Positions 42,878 to 51,930 of a DNA stretch of 59,382 bases are shown here, piece by piece. This DNA is from Desulfobulbus rhabdoformis (lineage in GTDB: Bacteria > Desulfobacterota > Desulfobulbia > Desulfobulbales > Desulfobulbaceae). The first letter of the stretch is position 1. The number at the start of each line of letters is the position of its first letter. A program made the position numbers and the translations under genes. The notes beneath the pieces were generated by a model, which worked only from the letters and a program-made list of their open reading frames with translations, was not told the DNA's origin and searched no databases. The stretch covers positions 1 to 59,382 of the forward strand of contig NZ_JAFFQA010000031.1 in assembly GCF_016919065.1 (NCBI RefSeq), given 5' to 3'.

Positions 42878-45855
42878 CCTATTTCAACGAGGAGAATACG
42901 GTTGAACAACTAGTGTTGGATACACTAACCAACACCGATGATCAATGGTGCGTGGCGGAACCGCAACTTGACTATCTTGATTCACACCTCACCCTTCAAA
43001 TATCCAACCTCAAATGGCGCTACGTGTCTGCGGAAAAGCTGGCCCGCCAGCACTCCGACGTGCTGGTGGAGTCGATGGTGCGCGACGCCCTTATCCGCCT
43101 GAACCCGGAAATCAAGGCCCAGCCCGACCGTGCCGACGAGGTGCTCTACCGCCTGCGGACCATTCCGCTGTCGGTGCAGAGCGAAGGCCTGGTGCGGGCC
43201 AACGAACTGTTCGCCGAATGGCTGCGGGGCGAGAAGTCCATGCCCTTCGGCGAGCGCGGCGAACACACGCCGGTACGCCTGATCGACTTCGAGAATCTCA
43301 GCAACAACGATTACGTGGTCACCAACCAGTGGGTTTACCCGGTCAAGGAAGGCGGCCGCCGCTTCGACATCATCATGGTGGTCAATGGAATCCCGCTGGT
43401 GGTCGGCGAGGCCAAGACGCCGGTGCGCCCGGCGGTGACCTGGGTGGACGGGGCCAGCGATATCGTGGGCGGCTACCAACAGAGCGTGCCGCAGATGTTC
43501 GTGCCCAACGTCCTCTCCTTTGCCACCGAGGGCAAGTGCTATCGCTACGGCTCGGTGCGCATGCCCATCGATATATGGGGACCCTGGCACGAAGGTGAGA
43601 ACAAGGCCGAGGGGACGCTTGCGGACGTGCAGCGCTCCATCCGCTCCATGCTGCGCCCTCATGTGGTGCTGGACATTCTGCAGAACTTCACCCTGTTCGC
43701 CACCGACAAGAAGCACCGGCGCATCAAGATCATCTGCCGCTATCAGCAGTACGAAGGCGCGAACCTGATGGTCGCCCGCGTGGTCAAAGGCTATCCCAAG
43801 AAGGGCCTGATCTGGCATTTCCAGGGTTCGGGCAAATCGCTGCTGATGGTGTTCGCGGCGCAGAAGCTGCGGATGCACCGCAAGCTCGGCAACCCCACGG
43901 TGATGATCGTGGTGGACCGCATCGACCTGGACACCCAGATCACCGCCACCTTCAATGCCGCCGATATTCCGAACCTGATCGGCGCGGCCACCCGGCAGGA
44001 GCTGCAAAGCCTGCTGGCGGCCGATACCCGCAAGATCATCATCACCACCATTCACAAGTTCGGTGAGGCGGACGGCCGCCTGAACGAGCGCTCGAACATC
44101 ATCGTGATGGTGGACGAGGCGCATCGCACCCAAGAAGGCGATCTGGGGCGCAAGATGCGCGACGCATTGCCCAACGCCTTTCTCTTTGGCCTGACCGGTA
44201 CGCCGATCAACAAGCGGGACCGCAACACCTTCTGGGCCTTCGGCGCGGACGAGGATGAGCAGGGCTATATGAGCCGTTACTCGTTCCAGGACTCGATCCG
44301 GGACAAGGCGACGCTACCGCTGCACTTCGAGGCGGTGGACGTGAAACTACATATCAACAAGGACGCCATCGACGAAGCCTACTCGCAGATGACCGATGAG
44401 CTGAGCGAGTTGGATCGTGACGACCTGGCCAAGCGGGCCGCCAAGATGGCGGTGCTGATCAAGGCCCCGGCCCGTGTGAACGCCATCTGCCAGCACATCT
44501 TCAAGCACTTCCAGGAGAAGGTAGAGCCGAACGGTTTCAAAGCCCAGGTGGTGACCTTCGACCGTGAGTGCTGCGTGCTTTACAAGAAGGCCATGGACGA
44601 GCTGGTCGGTGCGGAGGCCAGCGCCATCGTCATGCACACCCAGGGCGGTAAGTCCGACGAGTACGCGGAATGGAAGCTAGCCAAGGACGAGGAGGAAAAG
44701 ATCCTCGACCGCTTCCGCGATCCGAACGACCCGCTCAAGTTCCTGATTGTGACCTCCAAGCTGCTGACCGGCTTCGATGCGCCCATTCTGCAGGTGATGT
44801 ACCTCGATAAGCCGATGAAGGATCACAACCTGTTGCAGGCCATCTGCCGCACCAACCGTGTCTACCCCGGTAAGACCCACGGCCTGATCGTGGATTACCT
44901 GGGCATCTTCGATGATGTGGCTACGGCCCTCGATTTCGATGAAAAGGCGGTGCAGAAGGTCATCACCAATCTGGATGATCTCAAGAAAGAGCTGCCCGGC
45001 GTGGTGGCGAGATGCCTGGCGTTCTTCCCGGGCGTGGACCGCACCGTCGGCGGCTACGAGGGGCTGATCGCGGCGCAGGACTGCCTGCCGGATAACGAGA
45101 CTCGGGACAAGTTCGCCACGGAATACTCGGTGCTCTCCCGTCTGTGGGAGGCGCTGTCCCCCGATCCCTGTCTCGGCCTTTACGAAAAAGACTATAAATG
45201 GCTGACCAAGGTGTATGAGTCGGTGAAGCCGCCGAGCGGCAACGGTAAGCTGCTCTGGCACGCCCTGGGGGCCAAGACCATCGAGCTGGTGCATGAGAAC
45301 GTGCATCTGGAGACGGTGCGCGACGATCTGGACACCCTGGTGATGGACGCCGAGGTCCTCGAAGGGCTGCTCGATGCCAAGGACCCGGATAAGAAATCCA
45401 AGGAAATCGAGATCAAGCTCATCGCCCGCCTGCGCAAGCACAAGGACAATCCGAAGTTTGTAGCCCTGGGCGAACGCCTCGAAAAGCTCAAAGAACGGCA
45501 CGAACAGGGCCTGCTCCACAGCCTCGACTTCCTCAAGGAACTGCTGACCCTGGCCAAGGAAGTCGTCCAGGCCGAAAAACAGGTGGACCCGGTCGATGAA
45601 CAAGCCAAGGCCAAAGCGGCCCTGACCGAGCTGTTCGCCGAGGTGAAGAACGGCAAGACACCGATGGTGGTTGAGAGAATCGTGACCGATATCGACGAGA
45701 TCGTGCGCCTGGTTCGGTTCCCAGGCTGGCAAAACACCAAGGCCGGAGAGCGCGAGGTCCAGAAGGCCCTGCGCAAAGTGATTTACGTCAAGTACCAGGT
45801 CAAGGACCAGGATCTGTTCGACAAGGCGTTCGGATATATCCGGCAGTACTACTGA
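42874..45855 (+). CDS. hsdR: HsdR, type I restriction endonuclease and translocase
   Basis: A 993-residue motor-nuclease. The N-terminal nuclease domain has RRFDIIMVVNGIPLVVGEAK (Asp, then ExK). The helicase part has Walker A FQGSGKSLLM (about 317-326), DEAH in MVDEAHRTQEGDLG (about 413), SAT-like GLTGTPI and motif VI QAICRTNR. A coiled C-terminal region contacts HsdM. The first 45 codons (to about 43005) are AT-richer than the rest and include an odd segment (TDDQWCVAEPQLDYLDSHLT) in place of the usual CGGVTS region, so the gene looks chimeric at its 5' end. Confidence 0.94.
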   Translation: MTYFNEENTVEQLVLDTLTNTDDQWCVAEPQLDYLDSHLTLQISNLKWRYVSAEKLARQHSDVLVESMVRDALIRLNPEIKAQPDRADEVLYRLRTIPLSVQSEGLVRANELFAEWLRGEKSMPFGERGEHTPVRLIDFENLSNNDYVVTNQWVYPVKEGGRRFDIIMVVNGIPLVVGEAKTPVRPAVTWVDGASDIVGGYQQSVPQMFVPNVLSFATEGKCYRYGSVRMPIDIWGPWHEGENKAEGTLADVQRSIRSMLRPHVVLDILQNFTLFATDKKHRRIKIICRYQQYEGANLMVARVVKGYPKKGLIWHFQGSGKSLLMVFAAQKLRMHRKLGNPTVMIVVDRIDLDTQITATFNAADIPNLIGAATRQELQSLLAADTRKIIITTIHKFGEADGRLNERSNIIVMVDEAHRTQEGDLGRKMRDALPNAFLFGLTGTPINKRDRNTFWAFGADEDEQGYMSRYSFQDSIRDKATLPLHFEAVDVKLHINKDAIDEAYSQMTDELSELDRDDLAKRAAKMAVLIKAPARVNAICQHIFKHFQEKVEPNGFKAQVVTFDRECCVLYKKAMDELVGAEASAIVMHTQGGKSDEYAEWKLAKDEEEKILDRFRDPNDPLKFLIVTSKLLTGFDAPILQVMYLDKPMKDHNLLQAICRTNRVYPGKTHGLIVDYLGIFDDVATALDFDEKAVQKVITNLDDLKKELPGVVARCLAFFPGVDRTVGGYEGLIAAQDCLPDNETRDKFATEYSVLSRLWEALSPDPCLGLYEKDYKWLTKVYESVKPPSGNGKLLWHALGAKTIELVHENVHLETVRDDLDTLVMDAEVLEGLLDAKDPDKKSKEIEIKLIARLRKHKDNPKFVALGERLEKLKERHEQGLLHSLDFLKELLTLAKEVVQAEKQVDPVDEQAKAKAALTELFAEVKNGKTPMVVERIVTDIDEIVRLVRFPGWQNTKAGEREVQKALRKVIYVKYQVKDQDLFDKAFGYIRQYY

Positions 45856-45926
45856 GAAGGGGTGGTAATGGGGCTCTCCTCGCTGAAAACACCTCGGGTC
45901 AGCTCCTTCATCCATCGGCGGGCGAT

Positions 45927-46100
45927 ATGGTTAACGAGGACGTCGTGATCCAGAACCATGAGATTCGATTTGCCACCGTTGATATGGGAGCGACGGAAAA
46001 GGAAATCCGAGAGCAGCTTTTGCAGGTTCTGAAATTTTCTTTGGGAATCTATTCAACGGAAGGCCAGCATGAAATTAAAAATAGGGAGGACTCCCCATGA
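45927..46100 (+). CDS. Small ORF leading the SIR2-HerA pair
   Basis: A 57-codon frame (or 51 codons from GTG 45945, which has GAGGA four bases before it) reading NHEIRFATVDMGATEKEIRE, QLLQVLKFSLGIYSTEGQ and ending EDSP. The stop overlaps the SIR2 start (ATGA), suggesting coupling. No family is recognised. The same frame stays open upstream almost to the hsdR stop without a start codon. Confidence 0.45.
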   Translation: MVNEDVVIQNHEIRFATVDMGATEKEIREQLLQVLKFSLGIYSTEGQHEIKNREDSP

Positions 46101-47254
46101 GCGCACCTGACAATCTTGCAACAATATGGGCTGCTCCATTTAGTGAAGCTCTGGAGGGCCTGGACGCGCTTATGGCCCAGCATGGCAGAGTGTTTCTGAT
46201 TGGTGCTGGCTGTAGCAAATGCGCTGGTCTCCCATTAATGGAGGAGCTTACATCTAAGGTGCTGGATAGTGGTATGCTCGATGCTGACACCGCAGTTATT
46301 CTCAAGGGAATTCAGGACAGCTTTACTGGCGCGAGCGGTCCCAACATTGAGGATTACCTAAGTGAAATTATTGACTTGCTGGCTATCGCTGAGAGAAGGG
46401 CTGAGCGAGGCGCGACCGATAACCAAGTCTTTATAAAAGAGAAGCAGTATTCCGGACAGCAATTGAGAGAATCTGCAGAAAAGATCAAGCGCACTATTTC
46501 TGACATCATTGAGTGCGGCGACAAGAAGATTGATGTGGCGGTTCACCGGAAATTTGTAAAAGCGGTTCACCGCCCAATTCGACCGGGTAAAACAGACGGC
46601 CTTGGTTGCGTGGATTATCTCTGCCTTAACTACGACACGCTTCTTGAAGATGCACTTGCGCTTGAGAGAATCTCTTTCTCAGATGGTTTGGATGGAGGCG
46701 TCACCGGATGGTGGAACCCTTCAGTCTTTGAGCGTGATGGGCTTTCGTCGAGGATTTTCAAATTGCACGGCTCCATAAACTGGTGCGAGTTTGATGGCGA
46801 CCCGCTTCCTCGCCGTGTTGCCGGTAATGTTAATGTGCAATCAGAGGGTGACAAAAGAATCCTCATTTGGCCTGCGTCAACCAAATACCGCGAAACTCAA
46901 AGAGACCCTTACGCTCAGCTGGCCGAACATGGGAGAAGAGCATTAAGGGCTGTTCCTGGGTCACAGAAAATTCTCATTACATGCGGGTATCGCTTTGGAG
47001 ATTCTCACATCAACCTCGAGATTGACAGGGCGCTGCGCGAATCTGAAGGTCGCCTTACGGTCGTTGTGTTTACCTCTGATAATGAGCCACAAGGCCAACT
47101 AAAGAACTGGCATGATGATCCCATCATCACCGAGCAGATACTCATTTTCGCAAATCGCGGTTTCTTTCATGGCAGCAATAAGACGCCATCCGACGCTGAC
47201 TTACTTTGGTGGAAGTTTGAAAATCTGACCCGCCTGCTTGGAGGTGAAAGATGA
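46097..47254 (+). CDS. SIR2-like NAD hydrolase of a SIR2-HerA defence system
   Basis: A 385-residue protein with a SIR2 fold: FLIGAGCSKCAGLPLMEELT (34-53) binds NAD, followed by LCLNYDTLLEDAL (N178, D180) and FKLHGSINW (H near 223). The C-terminal DHKLINLE-like end ITCGYRFGDSHINLEIDRAL closes the nucleotide site. Bacterial SIR2 proteins of this kind deplete NAD+ on phage infection. AGGGAGGA precedes the ATG. It overlaps herA by 4 bases, the standard two-gene SIR2-HerA arrangement. Confidence 0.92.
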   Translation: MSAPDNLATIWAAPFSEALEGLDALMAQHGRVFLIGAGCSKCAGLPLMEELTSKVLDSGMLDADTAVILKGIQDSFTGASGPNIEDYLSEIIDLLAIAERRAERGATDNQVFIKEKQYSGQQLRESAEKIKRTISDIIECGDKKIDVAVHRKFVKAVHRPIRPGKTDGLGCVDYLCLNYDTLLEDALALERISFSDGLDGGVTGWWNPSVFERDGLSSRIFKLHGSINWCEFDGDPLPRRVAGNVNVQSEGDKRILIWPASTKYRETQRDPYAQLAEHGRRALRAVPGSQKILITCGYRFGDSHINLEIDRALRESEGRLTVVVFTSDNEPQGQLKNWHDDPIITEQILIFANRGFFHGSNKTPSDADLLWWKFENLTRLLGGER

Positions 47255-48948
47255 GCATGTCGACTCGTAATCCCAATGAGCCAATTGAAAACCTGGCAAT
47301 AGGTCAGATAATCGAGGTTGATGGCTCTCGCCTTGTAGCCGAGCTGAATCCAACCCTTTCTGAACTTTCGCGGGTGTATGCAGGGGAAACCTATCCCATA
47401 GGGCAATTTGGTTCCATCATCAGAATTCACTTCGGACGCCGACTCGTCTACGCGTTGATTGGCCGACTTAGGATGAAGTCCGAATTCCAGGCAGAGCGGG
47501 GACTGGTACCAGCGTCATCCTCTGATGAAAGAATTGTCGAAGCCGACCTATTCGGCGAAGGCGAATGGGTCCATGGGTCATCTGGTGAATGGGAACTCCG
47601 CTTTGAGCGAGGGGTTTCCACATACCCTCTCCCACAACAAACTGTTTATCTGACCCCAAAAGCTGAATTGCGGTTTATTTACGGTAAAGCAAAAGGTGCC
47701 GTTGTACAGCTTGGGCAGCATGTCGGCTCCGGGGGGACTCCTTGCCTTGCCGATTTGAACGAACTACTCGGTAAACACACAGCCGTTCTCGGCTCCACAG
47801 GTGCGGGCAAATCTGGGACGGTTGCCGCCGTCATCCACAGCATCCTTGAGAGAGGAGAAAAAAACTCATACGAGAAATGGAAGCCAAGAATAATTATCCT
47901 CGATCCTCATGGTGAATACGGGACTGCTTTTGCGGATCACGCAAAACTTTCCTCTGATGATGGATCATTAACCCTTCCATACTGGCTCTTGAATTTCCAA
48001 GAGACAGTTGCCTTGTTGATAGGAAAGACTGAATTTGTTGCGACCTCTCAAGCCAATATCGTCAAGAGCGCCCTTATGGCTGCCCGTGAAGAGGGGGCAC
48101 AAAAGCTTGGTCTAGATGCCAATAGCATTACCGTTGACTCGCCGGTTCCATACAAATTGTCGACACTAAAGGCTAAAATCGACACGGACAAACCTCCACA
48201 GGCTAGCAAACAGGACTCTCATAACTCGATTCTTCAAAAGCTCGAAGTTTTGATGACCGATGCCCGACTCCGATTCATGATGGCGGAATGGAATGATGGC
48301 GGTAACGATCCATTCCCTGAAGTCATCAAACAACTCACTGGGGACGGCCCTCAGCCACGCATTGTCGATCTGTCTGGAGTTCCCAACGAAGTCGCCGGTG
48401 TATCAAGTGCGGTTATTGCAAGAACCCTATTCAATCTGAAGATATGGCAGACCCAACCAGAGCGCGAATCTGACCCGGTCCTATTGGTTTGCGAGGAGGC
48501 TCATCGCTACGTTCCGAATCGGGGTGAAGCGCAATATGAGGCCGCTCAAGAGGCAATCAGGCGCATCGCCAAGGAAGGGCGAAAATATGGCGTTGGGCTC
48601 TTATTGGTATCCCAGCGCCCGAGCGAAGTGGAAGCAACAGTTCTTTCACAGTGTAATAGCTGGATTGTCCTGAGAATCACAAATGACGCCGACAGAGAGC
48701 ACGTTCGATCCATACTGCCAGATTCGATGTCCGGTCTAACTAAGATGCTATCTGGCCTGCGCAGGCAGGAAGCGATTTTTGTTGGGCAGGCTGCAATGCT
48801 GCCTTCGCGTATTCTTATCCGGGATTTGAAGCCTGAACAGCTACCGAAATCAAATGACATCGATTTCGACAAGGGTTGGCAAAATGATGCAACCCCAGAC
48901 ATACAGATCCAAGAGGTGGTTAACCGTTGGAGATATCAGCGCCGATGA
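47251..48948 (+). CDS. herA: HerA-family ATPase/helicase of SIR2-HerA
   Basis: A 565-residue hexameric DNA translocase of the HerA/FtsK clan. An N-terminal HAS-barrel-like beta domain (about 1-110) precedes Walker A LGSTGAGKSGTVAA (about 179-192), the IIILDPHGEYG motif, Walker B VLLVCEEAHRYVP and the sensor LLLVSQRPSEVEATVLSQCN, with an Arg-finger region further on. In the SIR2-HerA systems it assembles with the SIR2 protein to form a large complex active against phage. Confidence 0.94.
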   Translation: MSMSTRNPNEPIENLAIGQIIEVDGSRLVAELNPTLSELSRVYAGETYPIGQFGSIIRIHFGRRLVYALIGRLRMKSEFQAERGLVPASSSDERIVEADLFGEGEWVHGSSGEWELRFERGVSTYPLPQQTVYLTPKAELRFIYGKAKGAVVQLGQHVGSGGTPCLADLNELLGKHTAVLGSTGAGKSGTVAAVIHSILERGEKNSYEKWKPRIIILDPHGEYGTAFADHAKLSSDDGSLTLPYWLLNFQETVALLIGKTEFVATSQANIVKSALMAAREEGAQKLGLDANSITVDSPVPYKLSTLKAKIDTDKPPQASKQDSHNSILQKLEVLMTDARLRFMMAEWNDGGNDPFPEVIKQLTGDGPQPRIVDLSGVPNEVAGVSSAVIARTLFNLKIWQTQPERESDPVLLVCEEAHRYVPNRGEAQYEAAQEAIRRIAKEGRKYGVGLLLVSQRPSEVEATVLSQCNSWIVLRITNDADREHVRSILPDSMSGLTKMLSGLRRQEAIFVGQAAMLPSRILIRDLKPEQLPKSNDIDFDKGWQNDATPDIQIQEVVNRWRYQRR

Positions 48949-48966
48949 TTTCAAGAGAGGCTTTTG

Positions 48967-48981
48967 AGACTGGCCCAGTCT
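48967..48981. repeat. 15-bp palindrome between herA and the next gene
   Basis: AGACTGG-C-CCAGTCT is a perfect 7-bp inverted repeat with a single central base, 19 bases past herA and 56 before the next gene. It could be an operator or a weak hairpin; no T tract follows. Confidence 0.35.
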
Positions 48982-49036
48982 GCTCAAACTTTAAAAAAGC
49001 AGTGCTCGTCTCCAACCCCAGGACGAATAGCAAAGT

Positions 49037-50200
49037 ATGGATATTATGTCCGACGATCTGAAGTCCACCAAATCTGCTCTCGCCAAGCTCCATCAGGACA
49101 TGGAGGCCATTAACAGGCTGGCCAAGCCGTCCTATCTGAGCGTGATCGAGCAGATGGAGCTCACGCTGGAACCGATCCGTCGTCAGCAGTTGGAAATCAG
49201 TCGCGCCCTCGAAATATCTGGAGCAGCGGCCCGCATACAGGAAATAGTCAGTGCCAATCAACACTGGCAGGATTTGATAAAGCAAGCCACCGCGACAAGC
49301 CGCATTGCCGAGAGCCTTTCGGCTGCACATCAGTCATGGCTTGATACGATCAAGCCCATCCAGCACGACTTCTCGCACATTTCCCAGCTTCAGGCATCCG
49401 CCCAGCTGGCCCTGTGTGATACCTCCCTACGACTTTTCGCCACGGAACGGATCATGGCGGGCATCGATTTCGAGGCGATAAGGGGGCGTTTCCAGATCGA
49501 GATGCCGGTTATCTCTGGACTGGAGAGTTCAATTGCCCATGTGGCAGCCTCGTATGGGAGTTTGGCCGAGTCACTGCGGGAGATCTCGGACATCACGCGC
49601 CTGCCCGCCTTCGTTTTGCCGGGGGCCACTCGTGAGATCTACGCCACCAGCTTCGCGCTCGAGACCCTTCGCCCCTGGGATGAACGGGATGAGGAAGATG
49701 CAGAAACGGAAATTCAACTTGTCGCTGAAGCCGAGCTGGAAACATCTGGCTGCATCGCTCTTTTGCAGCAGGTCGATCCGGGGCTCGCTCGGCCGTATAT
49801 CGGCGCTCGGGATGCCCTGTATAGTAACAATACTGACCGGGCAAGACACATTCTGAGCTCGCTCAGGGAGCTGTGGAACCATCTTCTCAGGCGATTGGCA
49901 CCCGATGATCTCGTCGCTGCATGGATTCCGGATGTGTCCAATCAGAAGGACCTTCTACATGAGGGCAAGCCAACTCGTCGAGCTAGGGTTCTTTATGTTT
50001 GCCGGGAGCTGAACAACGATCCGCTGACCGACTTTCTGATGCACGATACCCGGGCACTGGTGAAGATGATCGAGCTGTTCAATCGGGTTCACGAGTTGGA
50101 GACTGCGCTGACCGATGAGCAGCTCAGGGCTATTCTCCTCCGGACCGATTCGTGGCTGATGTACATACTGCAAATTTCTGTGGGTAATTTTCACAAGTAG
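49037..50200 (+). CDS. Helical protein with pPIWI-associated-nuclease-like C-terminus, function unclear
   Basis: A 387-residue protein. The N-terminal 200 residues are a run of helices rich in Ala, Gln and Ser. The C-terminal part (about 240-385) has the pattern LARPYIGARDALYSNNTDRA, SLRELWNHLLRRLAPDDLV, KPTRRARVLYVCREL, ending in an amphipathic helix. I have seen this pattern in proteins labelled as predicted pPIWI-associated nucleases, but cannot confirm it here. It follows SIR2-HerA in the same direction by 88 bases. A third member of the defence set or an independent gene are both possible. Confidence 0.6.
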   Translation: MDIMSDDLKSTKSALAKLHQDMEAINRLAKPSYLSVIEQMELTLEPIRRQQLEISRALEISGAAARIQEIVSANQHWQDLIKQATATSRIAESLSAAHQSWLDTIKPIQHDFSHISQLQASAQLALCDTSLRLFATERIMAGIDFEAIRGRFQIEMPVISGLESSIAHVAASYGSLAESLREISDITRLPAFVLPGATREIYATSFALETLRPWDERDEEDAETEIQLVAEAELETSGCIALLQQVDPGLARPYIGARDALYSNNTDRARHILSSLRELWNHLLRRLAPDDLVAAWIPDVSNQKDLLHEGKPTRRARVLYVCRELNNDPLTDFLMHDTRALVKMIELFNRVHELETALTDEQLRAILLRTDSWLMYILQISVGNFHK

Positions 50201-50209
50201 GCAGGGGCC

Positions 50210-51595
50210 ATGAATCAACAGACACAACCATCACCAAGAGAGCATCATTTCTACGTTGCGATAGCCAAGTTCCTTTTCCATCATCCGGAACATGGCATTG
50301 TGTCGGTGGGGGACCCGATCAAGATCAAAGACGCAGAGCGGTACGGGCTCAGCCCCCTCATACTATATGGAATCACCGTTGCCGGGCTGCCCATCCGGTG
50401 GATGACCTTCACTCCAGTCGATCAGCCCAGGTCCTTCCGGAATGTTCTTCTGGAGGCGTGGCGTAACGGTGAGGGCTTGCGTGGCCGACCAGACATCCTG
50501 CGGATCAACCGACACCTCGCGACAGCCAGCCCTGAACTGGTTGAGGAAATGGCAAAAATCGGTGTCCGGGTCGAGCTAGCTGGTGCCAAGGAAAAATCGC
50601 TTCCAGCTTCCCTGCGCTCAGCCCAGGATTCCAGCCGGTGGCTACTGAGGAAGCAAGACGGAAATGACCGGACTCTTACCGGGTCCATCCAGGCCCTTTG
50701 CCGGTACGCTCAAGTTGACCACGATTTCCGTGTCAGAGATAGCCACAGAGGCATCAATAGCCGCGAGGTTGAAGACAGAATCCAGCAGTGGCTGACCTTA
50801 CCGACAAAAGTTCCGGTGTCAACGGTGACCGGTGGACTCGACTGGGAACCCGGTCCATGGCTGTCATCCTGGGAGACATCTCTGCCGCCAGACCAGCCCC
50901 GTTATTTCAACCACAATGGGTTTGATTGCAGTACCTGGCTGCTGACAGGGGAAAAGGCACAGGAGGATATCGTCGAGGATGATGATTTCTGGGCCGGCAG
51001 TGACTATGACAACGCGGCCGAGATCGCCAAGAACCTCGTGGCGTGCTGGCCCAATCCACCTGTAGAGATTGCCAAGTGTGCAGGGATCACCCTAAGGGAA
51101 CTTCAATGGTTCACCTCGGCGAAGGCATCTCTTGACCGGCATGCACGTTTTGATCTGGAGGCCTTGCTCGGAATCGAATACGACGAAAGCATGGGCAGGT
51201 ATGTCGAGGCCGGACCTTATGTGCTGGTGGCCCAGAAATCACTGGCCCTCAAAAAAGTCTATGAAGGCATTTCCGGCGGTGGAGATGCATGTCCCTGTGA
51301 GATTGTCCCTCGTCAGGGAGCCGCCGATCCAAGCTGGAGATACGTGGTGATCAACACCTATGGAGAGCCCCCGAGCATTGTGATGGCACCTCGCGGAGCA
51401 AAAATCACAGAGCGCCTTCCAGAGTTGCTTATGAATTATGGCGGAATCAATACTGTCGCTCCGGAGTTCTACCGGGATGTCGTTTCTACCTGCGCCCGAG
51501 CTTGCCGCGAGCCTGCCTCCAACATCCGAGAGATGAAAGACTTTGTGAAACGCTACGAAGCACACTGGGCAGATTGCGCCTGGCAGCCGGAGTAA
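50210..51595 (+). CDS. 461-residue protein of unknown family
   Basis: A soluble protein starting 9 bases after the previous stop with a weak GGGGCC site. The N-terminus (REHHFYVAIAKFLFHHPEHG, then IVSVGDPIKIKDAERYGLSP) looks like a folded domain; later parts are rich in Trp and acidic residues (AQEDIVEDDDFWAGSDYDNA). No catalytic motif or membrane segment stands out. As the last gene of the rightward defence block it is probably cotranscribed with 49037-50200. Confidence 0.6.
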   Translation: MNQQTQPSPREHHFYVAIAKFLFHHPEHGIVSVGDPIKIKDAERYGLSPLILYGITVAGLPIRWMTFTPVDQPRSFRNVLLEAWRNGEGLRGRPDILRINRHLATASPELVEEMAKIGVRVELAGAKEKSLPASLRSAQDSSRWLLRKQDGNDRTLTGSIQALCRYAQVDHDFRVRDSHRGINSREVEDRIQQWLTLPTKVPVSTVTGGLDWEPGPWLSSWETSLPPDQPRYFNHNGFDCSTWLLTGEKAQEDIVEDDDFWAGSDYDNAAEIAKNLVACWPNPPVEIAKCAGITLRELQWFTSAKASLDRHARFDLEALLGIEYDESMGRYVEAGPYVLVAQKSLALKKVYEGISGGGDACPCEIVPRQGAADPSWRYVVINTYGEPPSIVMAPRGAKITERLPELLMNYGGINTVAPEFYRDVVSTCARACREPASNIREMKDFVKRYEAHWADCAWQPE

Positions 51596-51930
51596 ACCTG
51601 TCTGGTTGAGTCAAAGCGTGGAGATTGATCAATGGAAACGGCAGATATGCCATTCGAGCAGAAAAAATTGGGTCGCAAGCATATAAAGAGCTTCGCCAGC
51701 GGCATCACTCATATGTTGACCATGCTGAAATGAGGATGCTTGTCGATGATTGAAGATCCAATAGCTGGGAAATATGGTATTTGAAACTGACAATACCCAT
51801 AACTGTATATTATTATAAACTATTTTTTCGTTTCTTCTTACACGCTGTTTCTTTTTTCTTCCAGTTAGTTGACAGGGTTTCTTTGTCTCTTGTCATTGCA
51901 GATATACGGAGAAGACATTTTCAGTAATCT
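51596..51930 (+). other. Gene-poor gap between defence block and AbiE
   Basis: 335 bases, AT-rich to the right. The only frame is 33 codons (51632-51733, METADMPFEQKKLGRKHIKS then FASGITHMLTMLK), perhaps a remnant. No terminator with a clear T tract was seen although two operons converge here. Confidence 0.4.

Noticed and set aside
42982..44133. 383-codon minus-strand frame opposite hsdR
   Set aside because: His/Asp/Ala-biased translation typical of an antisense frame of a GC-rich gene.
44677..45915. 412-codon minus-strand frame opposite hsdR
   Set aside because: It is a shadow of the GC-rich hsdR reading frame with Leu/Val/Gln-rich, repetitive composition and no ribosome binding site.
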